Origin: Moringa oleifera
Taxonomy: Eukaryota; Streptophyta; Magnoliopsida; Brassicales; Moringaceae
Reading direction: 5' to 3'
Length of the DNA stretch: 64,000 bases
Assembly (NCBI GenBank): GCA_021397835.1
Contig: JAJFZO010000256.1
Span: forward strand, 2,216,501-2,280,500
The translations under genes and the position numbers were made by a program. The notes beneath the pieces were generated by a model. That model saw only the letters and a list, made by a program, of their open reading frames with translations. It made no database searches and had not been told where the DNA came from. This document shows positions 1 to 12,029 of this stretch, piece by piece. The stretch's first letter is position 1. Each line of letters starts with the position of its first letter.

Positions 1-69
1 CACCATGCCCCCTACGATTACAAGCTCCGCCTCCCCGTCCTCCGTCTGCCTTACGACAATACTCCCCAT
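1..69 (-). CDS. Possible 5' end of a leftward gene, cut by the window edge
   Basis: On the minus strand an ATG at 69-67 opens 23 codons that run off the left edge without a stop, beginning MGSIVVRQ and ending VGGMV. The first 120 bases are clearly richer in GC than the AT-rich DNA that follows, as expected of a coding or UTR edge. The gene would be divergent from the HVA22-like gene. The plus strand is also open here, so the strand is not certain. I do not recognise the product. Confidence 0.35.
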   Translation of the reverse strand, partial: MGSIVVRQTEDGEAELVIVGGMV

Positions 70-1035
70 CTTTCACCCCTCTTTCCCTTTCCAGTCCAAT
101 GAACTCTGCTCTGTGTTTATTTAGTAATTGCCCAGATTAATATCACAGCAGTAGACTCAGTTGAATATGAAAGGCAATTATTCTGATTTTATCTGGTAAG
201 AATAAGACATTGTTCTTCAAGTTTATGATATCGAGATGCATCTTATAATAACTTTTGTTTGTGAATTTTTCATTTTAAAAATAAATTAATAATATGTTAT
301 TAAATATTAAATTGAATATAAATTAGAATTTCTTAAGCAATCATTGATCTTTGATAATGATTTATCTAAAAAAAAAAATCAAATTATGGATCATTAATTA
401 AATTATATATATATATAAATAAAAATTTTATATTTATTTTATGTTATAATCAAATTTTTATATTTAAAAATAATAAGTTAAATTTTAATTTACATACATT
501 AAATTATATTAATTTTTTTAAAATTAATATTATTCAAATTAAAAATTTTATAGAATAAATTTTGAATTTAAAATTTTGTTAGAGATATAAAAAAAATTTA
601 AATATCATTAAAAAAGTTTTAGAATTTTTTAAAAATGAAAAATGTATTTTTAAATATATATTGTTAATTTTTTTAGAAAAATTTAAAAAATAAATTTGCA
701 TAAAAAATTATTTAAATTTAAAATTAAACCTAAAATAAAATTAAATCTTTAAAAAATTATTTTTAAAATATCAAAATTTTTATAATAATTTAAATTAAAT
801 TAATAAATTAATATTTGATTAATTATTTTTATAAATAAAAATTTGATTAATAACATAAATAAATATCAAAATTTTTTATAATTTTTACTTAAAAAAGAAG
901 CTAGAGGGTAAAAAAAAATAAAGATATTGATCGGGTCGGTCAGGATTTACCGGGTCCAATTTGGGTCCGGATCATCAGGTCTTATTTTTCTGCCTCGGAA
1001 GTTGCCATAAGCTACAAGTTCATGCTGTTTCCACT

Positions 1036-1038
<3 letters not shown>
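70..1038. other. AT-rich intergenic spacer
   Basis: Mostly A/T homopolymer-like DNA from about 240 to 900. No convincing coding region. GC rises again after 930, in what is probably the promoter and leader of the HVA22-like gene. Confidence 0.6.

Positions 1039-1068
<30 letters not shown>
1039..1068 (+). repeat. (TC)n microsatellite in the HVA22-like leader
   Basis: An uninterrupted TC dinucleotide tract about 30 bases long, 21 bases before the start codon at 1090. Pyrimidine tracts of this kind are common in plant 5' leaders. Confidence 0.85.
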
Positions 1069-1069
<1 letters not shown>

Positions 1070-1089
1070 ACTGTTGAGTTCCTGAGTTA

Positions 1090-4000
1090 ATGGCTCTTTC
1101 GAGCGAGGTCAGCAATTCTCTCTCAAATTACTCGTTTTCTCACTCTTGCTCTCGATCTTATAATTTCTCGCACGGTAGCCGTTTTCCTTCTGTTTTTTTT
1201 TTTCTTTCTAATTCAATTAGGTTTTTCGTTGAGCATTTCTTTTGATCATATATAATCGGGTCATTGTAATTATAATTATAAGAAAGGTGATTAAGTTTGG
1301 GTTCTGTTTGTTTTGACGTAAAAGTTCTCCCTGGAAAATGTTCTATGGAAATAAAGAGAGTTGTGGAAATCTCTGCAAGCCAAAGCTGCCAGAAAATCTT
1401 GATCATTTGGTTCTCGCTACAACTTTTGCTCTTACTATTGTCAAATTGAGCCATTCTATTTACAGCATGTTTGATGCCTTAAGATTCCTACAATATAGTT
1501 TAGTTTTGATCACTCATACACTTGTCATCTAATTGGCCCTGTGGATGCTTGCACTGTCATCTTTTCCACTCTACCCATGGTCGAATGATGCAGATTGGGT
1601 TGCAATTGCTTCTTTCTCCAATTGGCTCCAACATTGTTGTCCGAACTGCTTGGTAAGCCCCAAAGTTCTGATTTTAATGTACATATTTAATCACTTTGGA
1701 ACCATGTATCATATCCTAGTTCTTAAAGTTGAATAATTAGTGTTGGATGTACTTTTATGTGGTTTTTGCAGCTGTTCTGTGGGGACTGTTTTACCTATTT
1801 ATTCAACATTTAAAGCTATTGAGAAGAAAGATGGAGATGAGCAACAAAGGTGGCTAGTCTATTGGGCAGGTCAGTATTCTCCTTGGCACTTTTCAGTCTG
1901 TATTTCGACATTGATTCAAACATATTGTTCTAGAAGCAGTTATAATTCTTGTGGTATCTCATCAAAAAAATAATTCTTGTGGTATCTGATTAAAGATTAT
2001 TGGATGTGAATTTCTGTGCTGCTATTTTTACATGCACTTGCTTTGTAGCAATTTTGTTGGTGAAGTGAAGAAAACATACTAGTCAAAGAATGCCTATGTA
2101 GATCTAGCATATCAAATTATGGGCATGGTCTCCAAAGTTTGGTGTGCTGCAAGCTTATTGGTTTGGTCTAACTATTAACCACCTCAATATTAACTTCCAT
2201 CCCATTGTTAGTACTTCTACCCTTTCTCCTTTCATATTCCAACAAACCAGATTAATGTAGAATTTCTTTGTAAATAGGCCCTTTATATTAGTAAATAACT
2301 TAGCATATAAATTATGCAGTAAAAGGGGGGTCTTTCTTATTCAATGTTGCAATTGCTTGTTATCGCATTCAGTTCACTTAAAATGAGAATTAAAAATGGG
2401 CTCATGAAATATCTATACATTTGTGCAAGTGTTCTGATTTGGGTCCAGATAATTGAACTTTTAGTTGTTTGGGGTTCTCCAAGTTCACCTACATATAGCT
2501 GCTTTGCGAATAGTACATAGTCACAAGAAATGATTTTGGTTGCACTGTTTCATTCTTTGTTGACTGCGAACCTGCACATAGTCGCAAGAAATGATTTTTG
2601 TTGGACTATTTCATTCTTTGTTGACTGCAAACCTTTTACAACTTGCAGTTTATGGATCCTTTAGTGTTGTAGAAGTGTTTGCGGATAAGATCCTCTCGTG
2701 GTACAGTTCTTTCCTCCAAATGTGATCTGTTTTATTTCCATAATTTGTTATTTGTATATACACACACATATTTACTTATAAAGTGAGTTGTGAACTCATC
2801 CTCATGAAATTCTTTCTTTCACCATGGAGGTTTTACTGGTTGTGGAATATGTGATAGCAAATTAGGAATCTGTTGTCTTTGAGAATAGAGTTGACTTGCT
2901 TGTGGCATGAGTTGAAAGAAATAATACTTATGTCATATCCATCCATGTATTATGGAAACCAAGATGCTACTTAAGATGAGACATAATAATTCTAGAAAAA
3001 GTTTAGCCCTGTCTTAGACCTGAAGCAATTTTTGTTTCGTGATATATGGGCCATAACTTGCAAAGAGAAGGAAGGCTGCAGCTTGAATTGGTGAACATGA
3101 AGGTCCTTTTCATTCCATGGAATTGTTACCTAATGGAATATCCCTGTTCTACTTCTCTAATCTTTGTGAATATGAATAGCTCACTTCCTCTGCTTGTTTA
3201 AAGTATCCGATTTTACCGGCAAGAGGACATTTTTACTAGGGAATTCTGTTTTCTTCTGAAATCAGTTGGATTGTAGGAGAGATTTCCAAATGTTCTGATT
3301 AACATTTAGATGACATGATTCCTTTTGCAAGGTTAGGTTTTCGGGTTTTACTTTAGAAGCCTCATGCCATGCAAATTCATGTTTTTTATGCATTGCATAT
3401 TTATTGAAACACATTTCAGCCATATATCTAAGTTTTAATTGCTTTTTAAAGGCGCTGCTTTTGATTTGTTTTCTTATCAGGTTTCCACTCTATTACCACG
3501 TGAAGTTTGCTTTTCTAGTTTGGCTACAACTTCCATCTGTCAGTGTAAGCTCTGATGTTGCTTCTGCTTTTGGATGGCTTTTACGTATTACTCTTTCTTG
3601 CATGCATTGCTATTTTGAGAATATTGATGGTTCTTGTAAGCAGTGAGCTCCAGGCCCTGTTACAACTTTATAAGTTAGCTAGTACTTCTATTGTGGACTT
3701 TTTTTGGGAGACACCTGTTGGAAGAGGATTATTTGGATGGTGTCTGCTATTCTGGTTTTATGTTAAGAAGGATGCTAGGAAATTACTGTTATAACTAAAG
3801 TGCCCATCAAGTATTTTATTTTTATTGTTGTTTTTATAAACTGCTTACTGTCTACCAGGGAGCAAAGAATTTGTACATGAGACATCTGCGTCCTTTTCTC
3901 TTGAGGCATCAAGCAAAACTTGATCAAATTATGGAGTTTCTATATGGTGAAATGGTAAGAGTCTTATACTTTGCTGGCAAATGTCTCTTGAGTTTTGTTT

Positions 4001-4665
4001 ACCTAATGCATAGCTGAACCCTTTAATCTAATGACAAGGGATGTAGACTGTGAGATTACCATGCCCAAGCCTTATTTTGCTTCTGTTCTCTATATTTAAA
4101 AAGAACCTGTAAGTAAAGGTGATAAGAGTGTTACCAATGTCCAAGCACGGGGAACCTTTAGTTACTAAATCAGATGATGAATAACATGGTTGAATAATAT
4201 TTTGCATCTTCTGTGCTACTCAATTTTATAGCTTAAATGTGGAGTAACAAAGATGTGATGACATAATTTGTTGTGGAATGAAGTTTAATAGTTTATTTAA
4301 ACTGCAGAGTAAATTCATCAGTTCTCATCAAACAGAAATTCAATTGGCTAAAGGACTTTTTCTGAAAATCATGGCCTCAGGTATGGATTTTCACCCACCT
4401 TGGCCTATTGCCTTCTCTTCACTTCTACATTTATTTTTATGATTTATTTGAGTTGATGCTTGTGAGGAAGTGAAGTTTCTGTTCAACTGAAACTGAAGCT
4501 ATTTAGGGTTAAATTTCTCTTATTTATTACTTTGTTATTTTCTCATGGGGTTCAGCACATCAAATGGTTGGCCGAGTTACACACCCTGTGCAGAGGCAGT
4601 CAAATTGTTCCATTGAAGGGCTGCCAAGACCAACTCCAGATTCGGAATCAGATCATGAAGATTGA
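1090..4665 (+). CDS. HVA22K: HVA22-like protein (TB2/DP1/HVA22 family, HVA22k type), eight exons
   Basis: Exons by consensus sites and frame: 1090-1107, 1594-1652, 1772-1869, 2649-2700, 3481-3544, 3859-3954, 4308-4380, 4556-4665, giving 570 nt and 189 aa. The product is an ER membrane-shaping, reticulon-like protein; HVA22 relatives are stress/ABA-responsive and affect vesicle traffic. Recognisable in order: a short N-terminus (MALSSE), a hydrophobic stretch with SNIVVRTACCSVGTVLP, the family core YSTFKAIEKKD and QQRWLVYWA, a second hydrophobic block with SWFPLYYHVKFAFLVWLQLP, then GAKNLYMRHLRPFLLRHQ and an amphipathic tail rich in acidic residues. Every junction preserves frame (phases 0, 2, 1, 2, 0, 0, 1), and the length is normal for the k-type. 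Nothing suggests decay. The family assignment is strong; the k-type label rests on my recollection of homologs. Confidence 0.93.
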
Positions 4666-5659
4666 TCATCTTCCTGACAAACATAATTGGCGGGATATTT
4701 CCCCTGAATATTTTTGTCATGATCAGACTAGATGGTTGTCGACGTTGTTCTTACTATTGGAAAGCAGTATATAAAAATAAGATTAGTTTAAAATTTTGTT
4801 AGATAAAAATTAGAAGCAATATTTTTTTTTTGTTTAATAGTTTTATAATTTATTTTTTAAAAATCATTTTTAAGGTAGGAGTGGTGCAGATCATTAAATT
4901 GTAAGTAAACACTATGATCCCATTATGTTTATTAATATGATTTCCATCAGATTAATTAGACCCCTTAGCATGAAGGAATGTCACAGTGCCAGTCATGTAT
5001 ACAAAAATGATATTATAAAAACTAGTTGAGGTTAGCCAAGTCTTTTTCATTGACAATATATGGTCTTTATGTAATAGAGACAATCAACAATGTCACTTAT
5101 TTTTATTACTAAAATAATAGTTTATTAAACCCTAAAATGCTCTTATATTCTTTTCATTCCAGTCCAATTTAATGAATCATCCAAATTTTTTAATTTAGGT
5201 CTCAAAATTTATTTATGTTTATATAATTTTATAATTTTTTTGGGCCCTGATTGGAAAACAAAAATTATGAACTTAAACATTTATCATAATAATTTGGAAT
5301 TCAAAATTTATAAATTTTACATTAAATCCTCAAAAGGTCAATGTCAAACCTACTTTTCACAAGTTGTTATACTTAATTGGTCCTTAAAAAAGATTAAAAT
5401 CTTTCATTGATTTAAATTTTGTTGAGTTTTTAAACAGATGATGATAAATAAAAATTTAATAAAATTAATAATCAAAATTATATGGATATATATTTTTTAT
5501 TTTTTACATTATTTTTGTAAATTACTGAAATACTCTTTGAACTTTATATAAAAAAACTTGGTACCCATCTCTTTAATGCAGTGAATATTAACACTAAATC
5601 TTTGACTTGAAAATTTGTTACTCTTTAATTAGAATAGTTAGCACAGGTTGATTTCCTCT
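4666..5659. other. HVA22-like 3' flank and intergenic spacer
   Basis: AT-rich non-coding DNA. No ORF resembling a known family. From about 5580 the sequence becomes the upstream region of the first cysteine-rich gene, including the family-typical string ACTTGAAAATTTGT. Confidence 0.5.
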
Positions 5660-5682
5660 TTGACTTTCCTAGTCTATAAATA
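5660..5682 (+). promoter_or_regulatory. Core promoter of cysteine-rich gene 1
   Basis: A TTGACTTTCC element at 5660-5669 lies just before a TATAAATA box at 5675-5682. The leader that follows, beginning with the family string CTGGAAGAGGCCATA, is conserved in the other members. TTGAC is the core of the WRKY-binding W-box. Regulation by WRKY factors is inference. Confidence 0.5.
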
Positions 5683-5786
5683 TGTATAGCCTGGAAGAGG
5701 CCATATCCATCCCTGTTTCAGCTTACTAACTCCCAGCAAGGTTATCAGCTTAGTTTCCTGGTCACAAACACAAACCAGAATAAGCA

Positions 5787-6182
5787 ATGGAGAAAGTTTC
5801 TTCCAAGCTTTTGATCGCCTCTCTTCTGGTTCTTGTACTGTGTTAGTATAAACATATACCTCATCTTCTCTCTCTCTCTCTTTCTCTCTCTCTCTTTGTC
5901 TCCTGCAGTTGCAATGGTTTTCGGTGGCTAATTAACGATACAACCTGTGATATAGGTATGTGGGCGTCAGAAGTGCCAGGAGCTGAAGCATGCGTCCGCG
6001 ACAAAGATTGTGTTCCGACGACATGCGATGGTGGAACGAGATGTGTCCAGGGCAAATGTGAATGTAAAGACTTTGGAGAAGCTGCTCCGGGTGATGAATC
6101 CCTTCGAGGTATGGAAGCCTGCCACATACGCTGTCCTCCAGGCTGCACACCCACCAATTGCTGTACTTGTGCATGTGGCTAG
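5787..6182 (+). CDS. Secreted cysteine-rich peptide 1, two-domain (93 aa)
   Basis: Exon 1 5787-5841 codes MEKVSSKLLIASLLVLVL; donor GTTAGT; acceptor ATATAG before 5956; exon 2 5956-6182. The split codon restores Cys19. The signal peptide probably ends at GAEA. Mature domain 1 has six cysteines spaced C-x5-C-x4-C-x5-C-x4-C-x-C. After a short acidic linker, a second cysteine cluster (CHIRCPPGC ... NCCTCACG) adds seven more, an odd total of 13. Domain 2 is a shortened version of the second domain of the gene at 22630. The spacing resembles late-nodulin/NCR and knottin-like peptides. Start choice is fixed by the strictly conserved MEKVSSKL opening among paralogs. Function is unknown; an apoplastic or vacuolar secreted peptide is inferred. 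Confidence 0.8.
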
Positions 6183-8682
6183 TGCATGCAGGCCCTCATC
6201 ACAGACATATAAGTGTCTGAATAATCGATGGATTAATTGTTTTAAGCTAAGGAGGATTAGGTCTTCTGTGTTTTGGACTTCCTATCTTGGAAGTTGATTA
6301 GCTTCTGTTATGGTGAATAATAAAAGGATATATAAAATAATTTTTGCTTGGACCGATCATCTTCTTTTTTGATTAATTAATGTGAAAGAGGAAGACTGAA
6401 TCGGATCAAAATGTTGACTCATGATAGCTTGATAGAATGGAAGATAGATATTAAAAAACACGGGAGTTTATTTGAATTTTAATTTAACTTAATTCATTGT
6501 TTCAATTTTCTAATTATGTATTTAAAGTTTTAATTTAATCTTAATTTAAATTTTAATTCAAATGATTATAGAAGATTATGATATTATTTCAAAAATAACT
6601 CAAATAAATAATAAACTTTTAAATTTGAATAATTTTTTAAAAATCTTTTTAATGATAGTTTGAACATTTTTTTACATTTATGTAAAATTTTAACTCAAAA
6701 CTCATTATATAAGATTTTCATTTGAGTATTTTCAATTTTAAATTTTTTTAACTAAGTTCAAATTAACTCAAATTAAAAATTTAAATAAACAATCAAAAAT
6801 ATAAAAATTAAAAATAAAATTTATGTAATTTTTTATTTGATATTTATTTAAAAATCAATAATTAAAATTTTATCACATTAATATGATAAATTATAAAAAT
6901 ACTCTTTCAGCTTAACGTTTTGCTTAATTATCTTTGTGTCACAAGAGTGTCAAATATAAATAAATATGTATTATATTATTTTTTTTAATTTGAATTTTAT
7001 TGTATAATTAAATTTATTTTATATATATTAAAAATTTCTATGTAGGTTAAATCAAACTTTTGTTTCAAAAATTAGATTTTTTTAAGCTTAATTTGAAAAT
7101 TTACAAGAAAATAAAAGAAAAAGAGAGAGCAAAAATAGGAAAAAAGTGGAGAGAAAGAGATGAAGAAAAAAAGACAAAGAGAGAATTTTAATTTTTTAAA
7201 AATATTTTAAAATTATATTTGGATTTTTATTATTATTAAATTACTGAGAAAGAGATGAAGAAAAAAAGACCAAAGAGAGAATTTTAATTTTTTAAAAATA
7301 TTTTAAAATTATATTTGTTTAACAAAATTGATTTTTATTATTATTAAATTACTGTAAAAATATTTTTAAGTTTATGACAGCATGATCTGATTTTATTTTA
7401 GGAGAAAGCTTGAATATAAAATTTAAAAACAATTGATACTATATGATTTAAATTACAAAATACATAACTCTTTGTGTATGTATATATTTATTGTATTTAT
7501 CTTATTTTTTATAAACAATAAGGGGATCATATATATATATATAAATAATAATTTTTATATCTATCACTATAAAGCCGGCATTATTTGTGACTAAATATTA
7601 AACCAATAATTCTTTACCTTTTTTTGACTAAATAATCAACCTATGATTAATAGAGAGAACATTTTCTCTAAGCAAGCCTTAGTATTGTAATACAAATTGA
7701 TAAGTATGTTTTAAGGATGATAGTTTCAAACACATAACAAGAGATTAAGATTTTGAAATTAAATTTTGGTTATTTTTCATCAAATTAAAAATAATTTTTA
7801 AAAAAGCTATTCCCAAAGCAAAACATGGATGGCTTTAAAGTATAAATGAGTATTTTTTAAACAAATTCCAAAATTCTAATAAAACTATCTTAAATTGTCT
7901 TTTTACCGCATAATTTACGTATACAATTCATTATACCCTCAATTCACTTTAAAATTTGTGGAAAAATAAAAGATAAGGGGAAGGTGGTAGCCGATTTTTT
8001 TTTCCCTCAAAAATTAAATAAGTTTTGTTTCTTATCAAATAATATTTTTACGTTATTCTTGTCTCATTAGCAAAATCTCTAATGTATTTGACTTATATAA
8101 TATGTATATATATATATATATGTATGCGTGTGTTGTAAATTAAATAAAAGTAAATATGAAAAAATAACAATTCAAATAATAATAAATAAATAAATAAGAA
8201 AAAAATAACTTCTTATGTGATTCAACTATATGATTAAAGACATAATACAAAGTATTAATTATTTACTAAAATAAACTGTAAATATAACGAAAAGATTACG
8301 TTCTTTTACTCTTAAAATCTTCTCTTTATTAAAAGTGGAGAATTTTATAATAACTCTCTTAATTATAAAAAATATATAGAAAAATAAATGCTTAAAAATA
8401 TTGTAAAAAATAATAATTATATTTGATGACAAATATAAAATACTATGATTATTTTTAAAATAATTATTAATGATAATTATTAATTTATAAATAAATACCA
8501 AATTGAGACAGAAAGAGATAAGGATAAATCAGATACGAAATAAGAACCAAAATTCAAATCCTGCAGTTAAAAAAGAAACAAAAATTAAAATCCAATCTCC
8601 AAAATTAGTATGTAATAAGTATAAATAAATATTCTTCGATTTGAAAATTTATGACCATTGTCTTTGCATTCTCAATCACAGA
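6183..8682. other. AT-rich intergenic DNA with relics of family flanks
   Basis: No gene seen. About 6895-6960 and 7570-7760 resemble downstream flanks of other members (for example 17625-17680 and 36280-36470), suggesting decayed duplicate segments. A direct repeat of about 70 bases containing GAGAAAGAGATGAAGAAAAA occurs at about 7150 and 7240. Microsatellite (TA)n tracts lie at about 7530 and 8105. Confidence 0.5.
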
Positions 8683-8732
8683 TTGATTTTCTATTGCCAT
8701 TGCTTTCTCACTCACTCTCTCTCTGTATATAT
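8683..8732 (+). promoter_or_regulatory. Core promoter of cysteine-rich gene 2
   Basis: TTGATTTTCTATTGCC (8683-8698) is a one-base variant of the family element TTGACTTTCTATTGCC. It is followed by a pyrimidine tract and a TATATAT box at 8726-8732, then a conserved leader (GCCTGGAAAGACGCCATAGC). Confidence 0.55.
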
Positions 8733-8824
8733 GCTGCCTGGAAAGACGCCATAGCCATCAGTGTTTCAGTCTTAAAACTCCCAAAGCCAGAATAGTATCG
8801 TTGTTACAACAAAAACCAAAAGCA

Positions 8825-8884
8825 ATGGAGAAAGTTTCTTCCAAGCTTTTCATGGCTTCCCTCTTGGTTCTTTCACTTTGTTAG

Positions 8885-8924
<40 letters not shown>

Positions 8925-9163
8925 TTGCAGTGTGTTCATAGAAAAACACGCGAGATTATTTAATAATGATGGCTACTGATAAACCTTTGGCAGGTATCTC
9001 GCTCTCACAACTGCCAGGAGCGGAAGCGAGAGAGGTGGTGATCCAGGAGACGAAGTGCAGCGAGAACAGCGACTGTCCGACATGCATATTCGCTTTTCCC
9101 AAATGTATCGACGGCTTATGTTACTGTGTTCCACTGGAAAAACACACTCCCGTTGAGAGTTAG
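8825..9163 (+). CDS. Secreted cysteine-rich peptide 2, single-domain (74 aa)
   Basis: Exon 1 8825-8879, donor GTTAGT at 8880, long (CT)n tract in the intron, acceptor TTGGCAG, exon 2 8994-9163. Signal peptide MEKVSSKLFMASLLVLSL, then CISLSQLPGAEA with probable cleavage after AEA. The mature peptide of about 44 aa has six cysteines spaced C-x5-C-x2-C-x6-C-x4-C-x-C, ending in a short tail, TPVES. All family features are intact. Fold inferred: small disulfide-rich knottin or NCR-like. Target unknown. Confidence 0.82.
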
Positions 9164-10112
9164 TGCCTGAAGAGAGAGATATGTGCGTAATTTGAGAAGA
9201 TTATATATGTCTGTGGCCTTTCGTTTACTTCTCATCAGGGAAGTTTGTTTCTGTAATGCCATATATGGAAAATAAATTCTTCTCTGTTTAGCCACAAACC
9301 GTGTTAAAGCTATCATTGATAGGGTAATCCTTTCCTCATATTATTTAGTATTAAAACAAATTAACGCAAACTCATCAAAAGTTTAGCGGCTTACACGCGG
9401 CTACATTTGTGACTGAATCCTTTTGATGTCAAATGGATTAAATAAACCTTCTATGGATGGAATTTATTTGATCTGTTTAAATTTAAAATTAATTTTTATA
9501 ATAAATTTTATAAATATAAAAAAATTATGATCAATTAAAATTAACAATATAATTTATTAATATTTTTATCAATTTTTCCAATTAATATATATATATATAT
9601 ATAAAATTTAGCATGATATTATATTAAAAATAAGATAAACTATATCTTTTACTTTTTTATTTACACATAATTTTTTGTAAGCTAGTTCATTTTATAAGAG
9701 TGAATTTAACTTTAGTTTATTTATATATTTTTATGAAATCAATATATATACCTACATATATGTTATTTATTTTACATGTTAAGGTTTTACAATTAGATAA
9801 AAACTCATATTATTTTATACTGTACTGTTCTTGCCTACTTCTAGGCATGAACGCCCATGCATGACTTAATTAGTGTCCTGAAAATAAGAATGTCGCTAAC
9901 AAAAACGATTATCATGATGAAAGGCAATTAATTGACTGAGCTTTTGGTGTAGTTTTCAAGTGTTTTTAATCATATGGCCCAGCAGGAGGATCCTTATAAA
10001 AGAAGTTGAAATCTATAGAAATTAATGCAATAAATGTTGGAGGTAATTTTGACTTCAAAATATATTATTATTCTCACTGAAATTTGAGGTATTCAATTAT
10101 ATTAATTACACA
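9164..10112. other. Intergenic spacer
   Basis: 3' UTR-like sequence up to about 9320, similar to that of other members (the GTTTAGC-CAAACCGTGTTAAAGC region), then AT-rich DNA with a (TA)n run near 9585. No gene recognised. Confidence 0.5.
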
Positions 10113-10176
10113 TTGACTTTTTATAACTTCACGATGAAAATATGAACCTTCTCATCCCTCTCTCTACATATAAATA
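10113..10176 (+). promoter_or_regulatory. Core promoter of cysteine-rich gene 3
   Basis: TTGACTTTT at 10113, a pyrimidine-rich stretch (CCCTCTCTCTAC) and a TATAAATA box at 10169-10176. The ATTGCC half of the family element is not preserved here. Confidence 0.45.
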
Positions 10177-10242
10177 TGATACCTTTGGAGGATGCCATAT
10201 TATCCTTTGCTACATCACAAATTAAACCATATATAATAAGCA

Positions 10243-10612
10243 ATGGAGAGAGTTTCTTCTAAGCTTTTCATGGCTTCCCTTTTACTTCTTGCCCTATGTT
10301 AGTAGCCTTCACTCTTCTCTCTGTTGTTCTAATGTGTTCAGATTCTATTGTCTTTCTCTCTCTCTCTCTCTCTCTCTGTGTTTATTCATATAAAAACCTT
10401 TCATTTTCAAGATATCTATTGTGATGGCTAATGCAATAACTTTGGCAGGCATCTCACTCCCACAACTCGCAGCAGCTGAAGCAGGACAGGGGTTTCTGGT
10501 GTGCGGCGGCGACGATCAGTGCGTCAAGCCATGCGGGAACCCTAATGCCAAATGTATTGGCGGCATGTGTGTCTGTCATCCTTTCGAGAGACACACTAAG
10601 TTTCCCGAGTAG
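10243..10612 (+). CDS. Secreted cysteine-rich peptide 3, single-domain (72 aa)
   Basis: Exon 1 10243-10297 codes MERVSSKLFMASLLLLAL; donor GTTAGT; acceptor TTGGCAG; exon 2 10449-10612. Cys19 is split by the intron, then ISLPQLAAAEA with probable cleavage there. The mature peptide has six cysteines spaced C-x5-C-x3-C-x6-C-x4-C-x-C and a tail HPFERHTKFPE. K3 of the opening is replaced by R. No defects. Belongs with the peptides at 8825 and 17040. Biological role unknown. Confidence 0.82.
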
Positions 10613-12029
10613 TGCTCTCTTCTGAGTTGAAGAAGATTATGTCTTTTAATTCTCTCCCTCTCTTTTTCTTTTTTTCCCCTTCCAATCTGCGAAGTGAAAT
10701 TGCCTTGGCTTGATGAGTAGCGAGAGGATATAATAAAATGGTATTTGGTTAGCGACAAGCCAGGTTAAATCTATCATTAAAGGAGCATACATGACCCAAT
10801 AAACACACATGAACACAGAGACATAGTTAAGCTGATTAAGATTTTGTATTTATTTATGTTTATCTTATAGCTGAATTAATAAATTTAAATGCTTGAAAAA
10901 TATATTTGTCTTACAGTTTGACTAATCCATTTATCTCAGCTCAGTTTAATTATTAAACTAATCAACTTAAAACTTGTCAGAATCGAATCAGAGAACTGTC
11001 CAAAGAAAAGAACAGTGAGAATTCTATCCAAAGTGAAAGTTTTACCATCATTAATAAACTAGTAATTTTGAATTGTTTGAAAGTGTAATTTTGGCTTCTA
11101 AGTCAAACCAGATGTTGAGTACCCATCACACTCAAGGCCGGCAACAACTGAGCTTGATTGGTAAAATCATGGTTCAAATTTAATCTGTAACAAAATTTAG
11201 TAGATTTTTTTTGTAATAACCAATTTATTTACTTTAAAAAAACACATGTTTTGTGATTTAATTTAAAATTTTATTTATTGACTTATATAGATGAGTTATT
11301 TTATAAGATTTTAGACAAATTAGTTTAATAAATTTTATTCAATATATGGAACTTAACAAACTTACAAATTAACAGTAAATTTATCTATTCCACAAATACA
11401 ACAACATATACATAAACCAACAAAACCATCATATTAACATGTATATATCAATAAATTAATATAATAAATTTATTCATTCCATAAACACACCAATGTATGC
11501 ATAAACCAATCATCATAATTACATGTACATGAATCAACATATACATAAATATTAATTTTTTCTCCAATACATTAAAATACCATCATATATATATATATAT
11601 ATATGTTATTGTGATGATTAATTAAATGTATATGTGGTGTCTTAATGATCTATTGTATTAATTTATTGATATATATATCAATAAATAAATATTTTATATT
11701 AAAAAGTCAATAAAAATATAATATAAATTTTTTATAAGTTTTAATTTAAAATAATAACTAAAAAAATATATTTTTTAATATAATTAAAATTTTAAAATTT
11801 ATGAAAATAAATGGAGCCGATAGACTAATAATGGATTGTTTTCGTTCTTTTTATTTTCTTGTTTTTCAAAAATTAAATAAAACATTTTTTTCTTATCAAA
11901 TAATATTTTTGTGTTATTCTTATTCAAGGTTTTCCCCTGTACTTTAACCTATATATTAATAAATATGTAATAAATGTTAAGACTTTAACATTTATGACCA
12001 TTCTCTTTAAATTACCAATCACTTGCAGG
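10613..12029. other. AT-rich intergenic spacer
   Basis: 3' UTR-like to about 10780, then AT-rich DNA with no gene. A (TA)n run lies near 11585. From about 11830 the sequence resembles the upstream flank near 7970-8060 (TCAAAAATTAAATAA and TATCAAATAATATTTTT), marking another duplicated flank. Confidence 0.5.

Noticed and set aside
1158..1454. Minus-strand ORF of 98 codons over the first intron of the HVA22-like gene
   Set aside because: It lies in an intron, antisense, with no recognisable family; a chance ORF.
1533..1736. Plus-strand ORF spanning exon 2 of the HVA22-like gene
   Set aside because: It is out of frame with the exon; the IGLQLLLSPIGSNIV frame with splice sites gives the conserved protein.
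5861..6174. Two minus-strand ORFs opposite cysteine-rich gene 1
   Set aside because: Shadows of exon 2; the + strand has the cysteine pattern, splice sites and stop shared with paralogs.
7524..7545. (TA)n and other AT microsatellites as possible origins or regulatory sites
   Set aside because: Common in AT-rich plant DNA and not conserved between duplicates.
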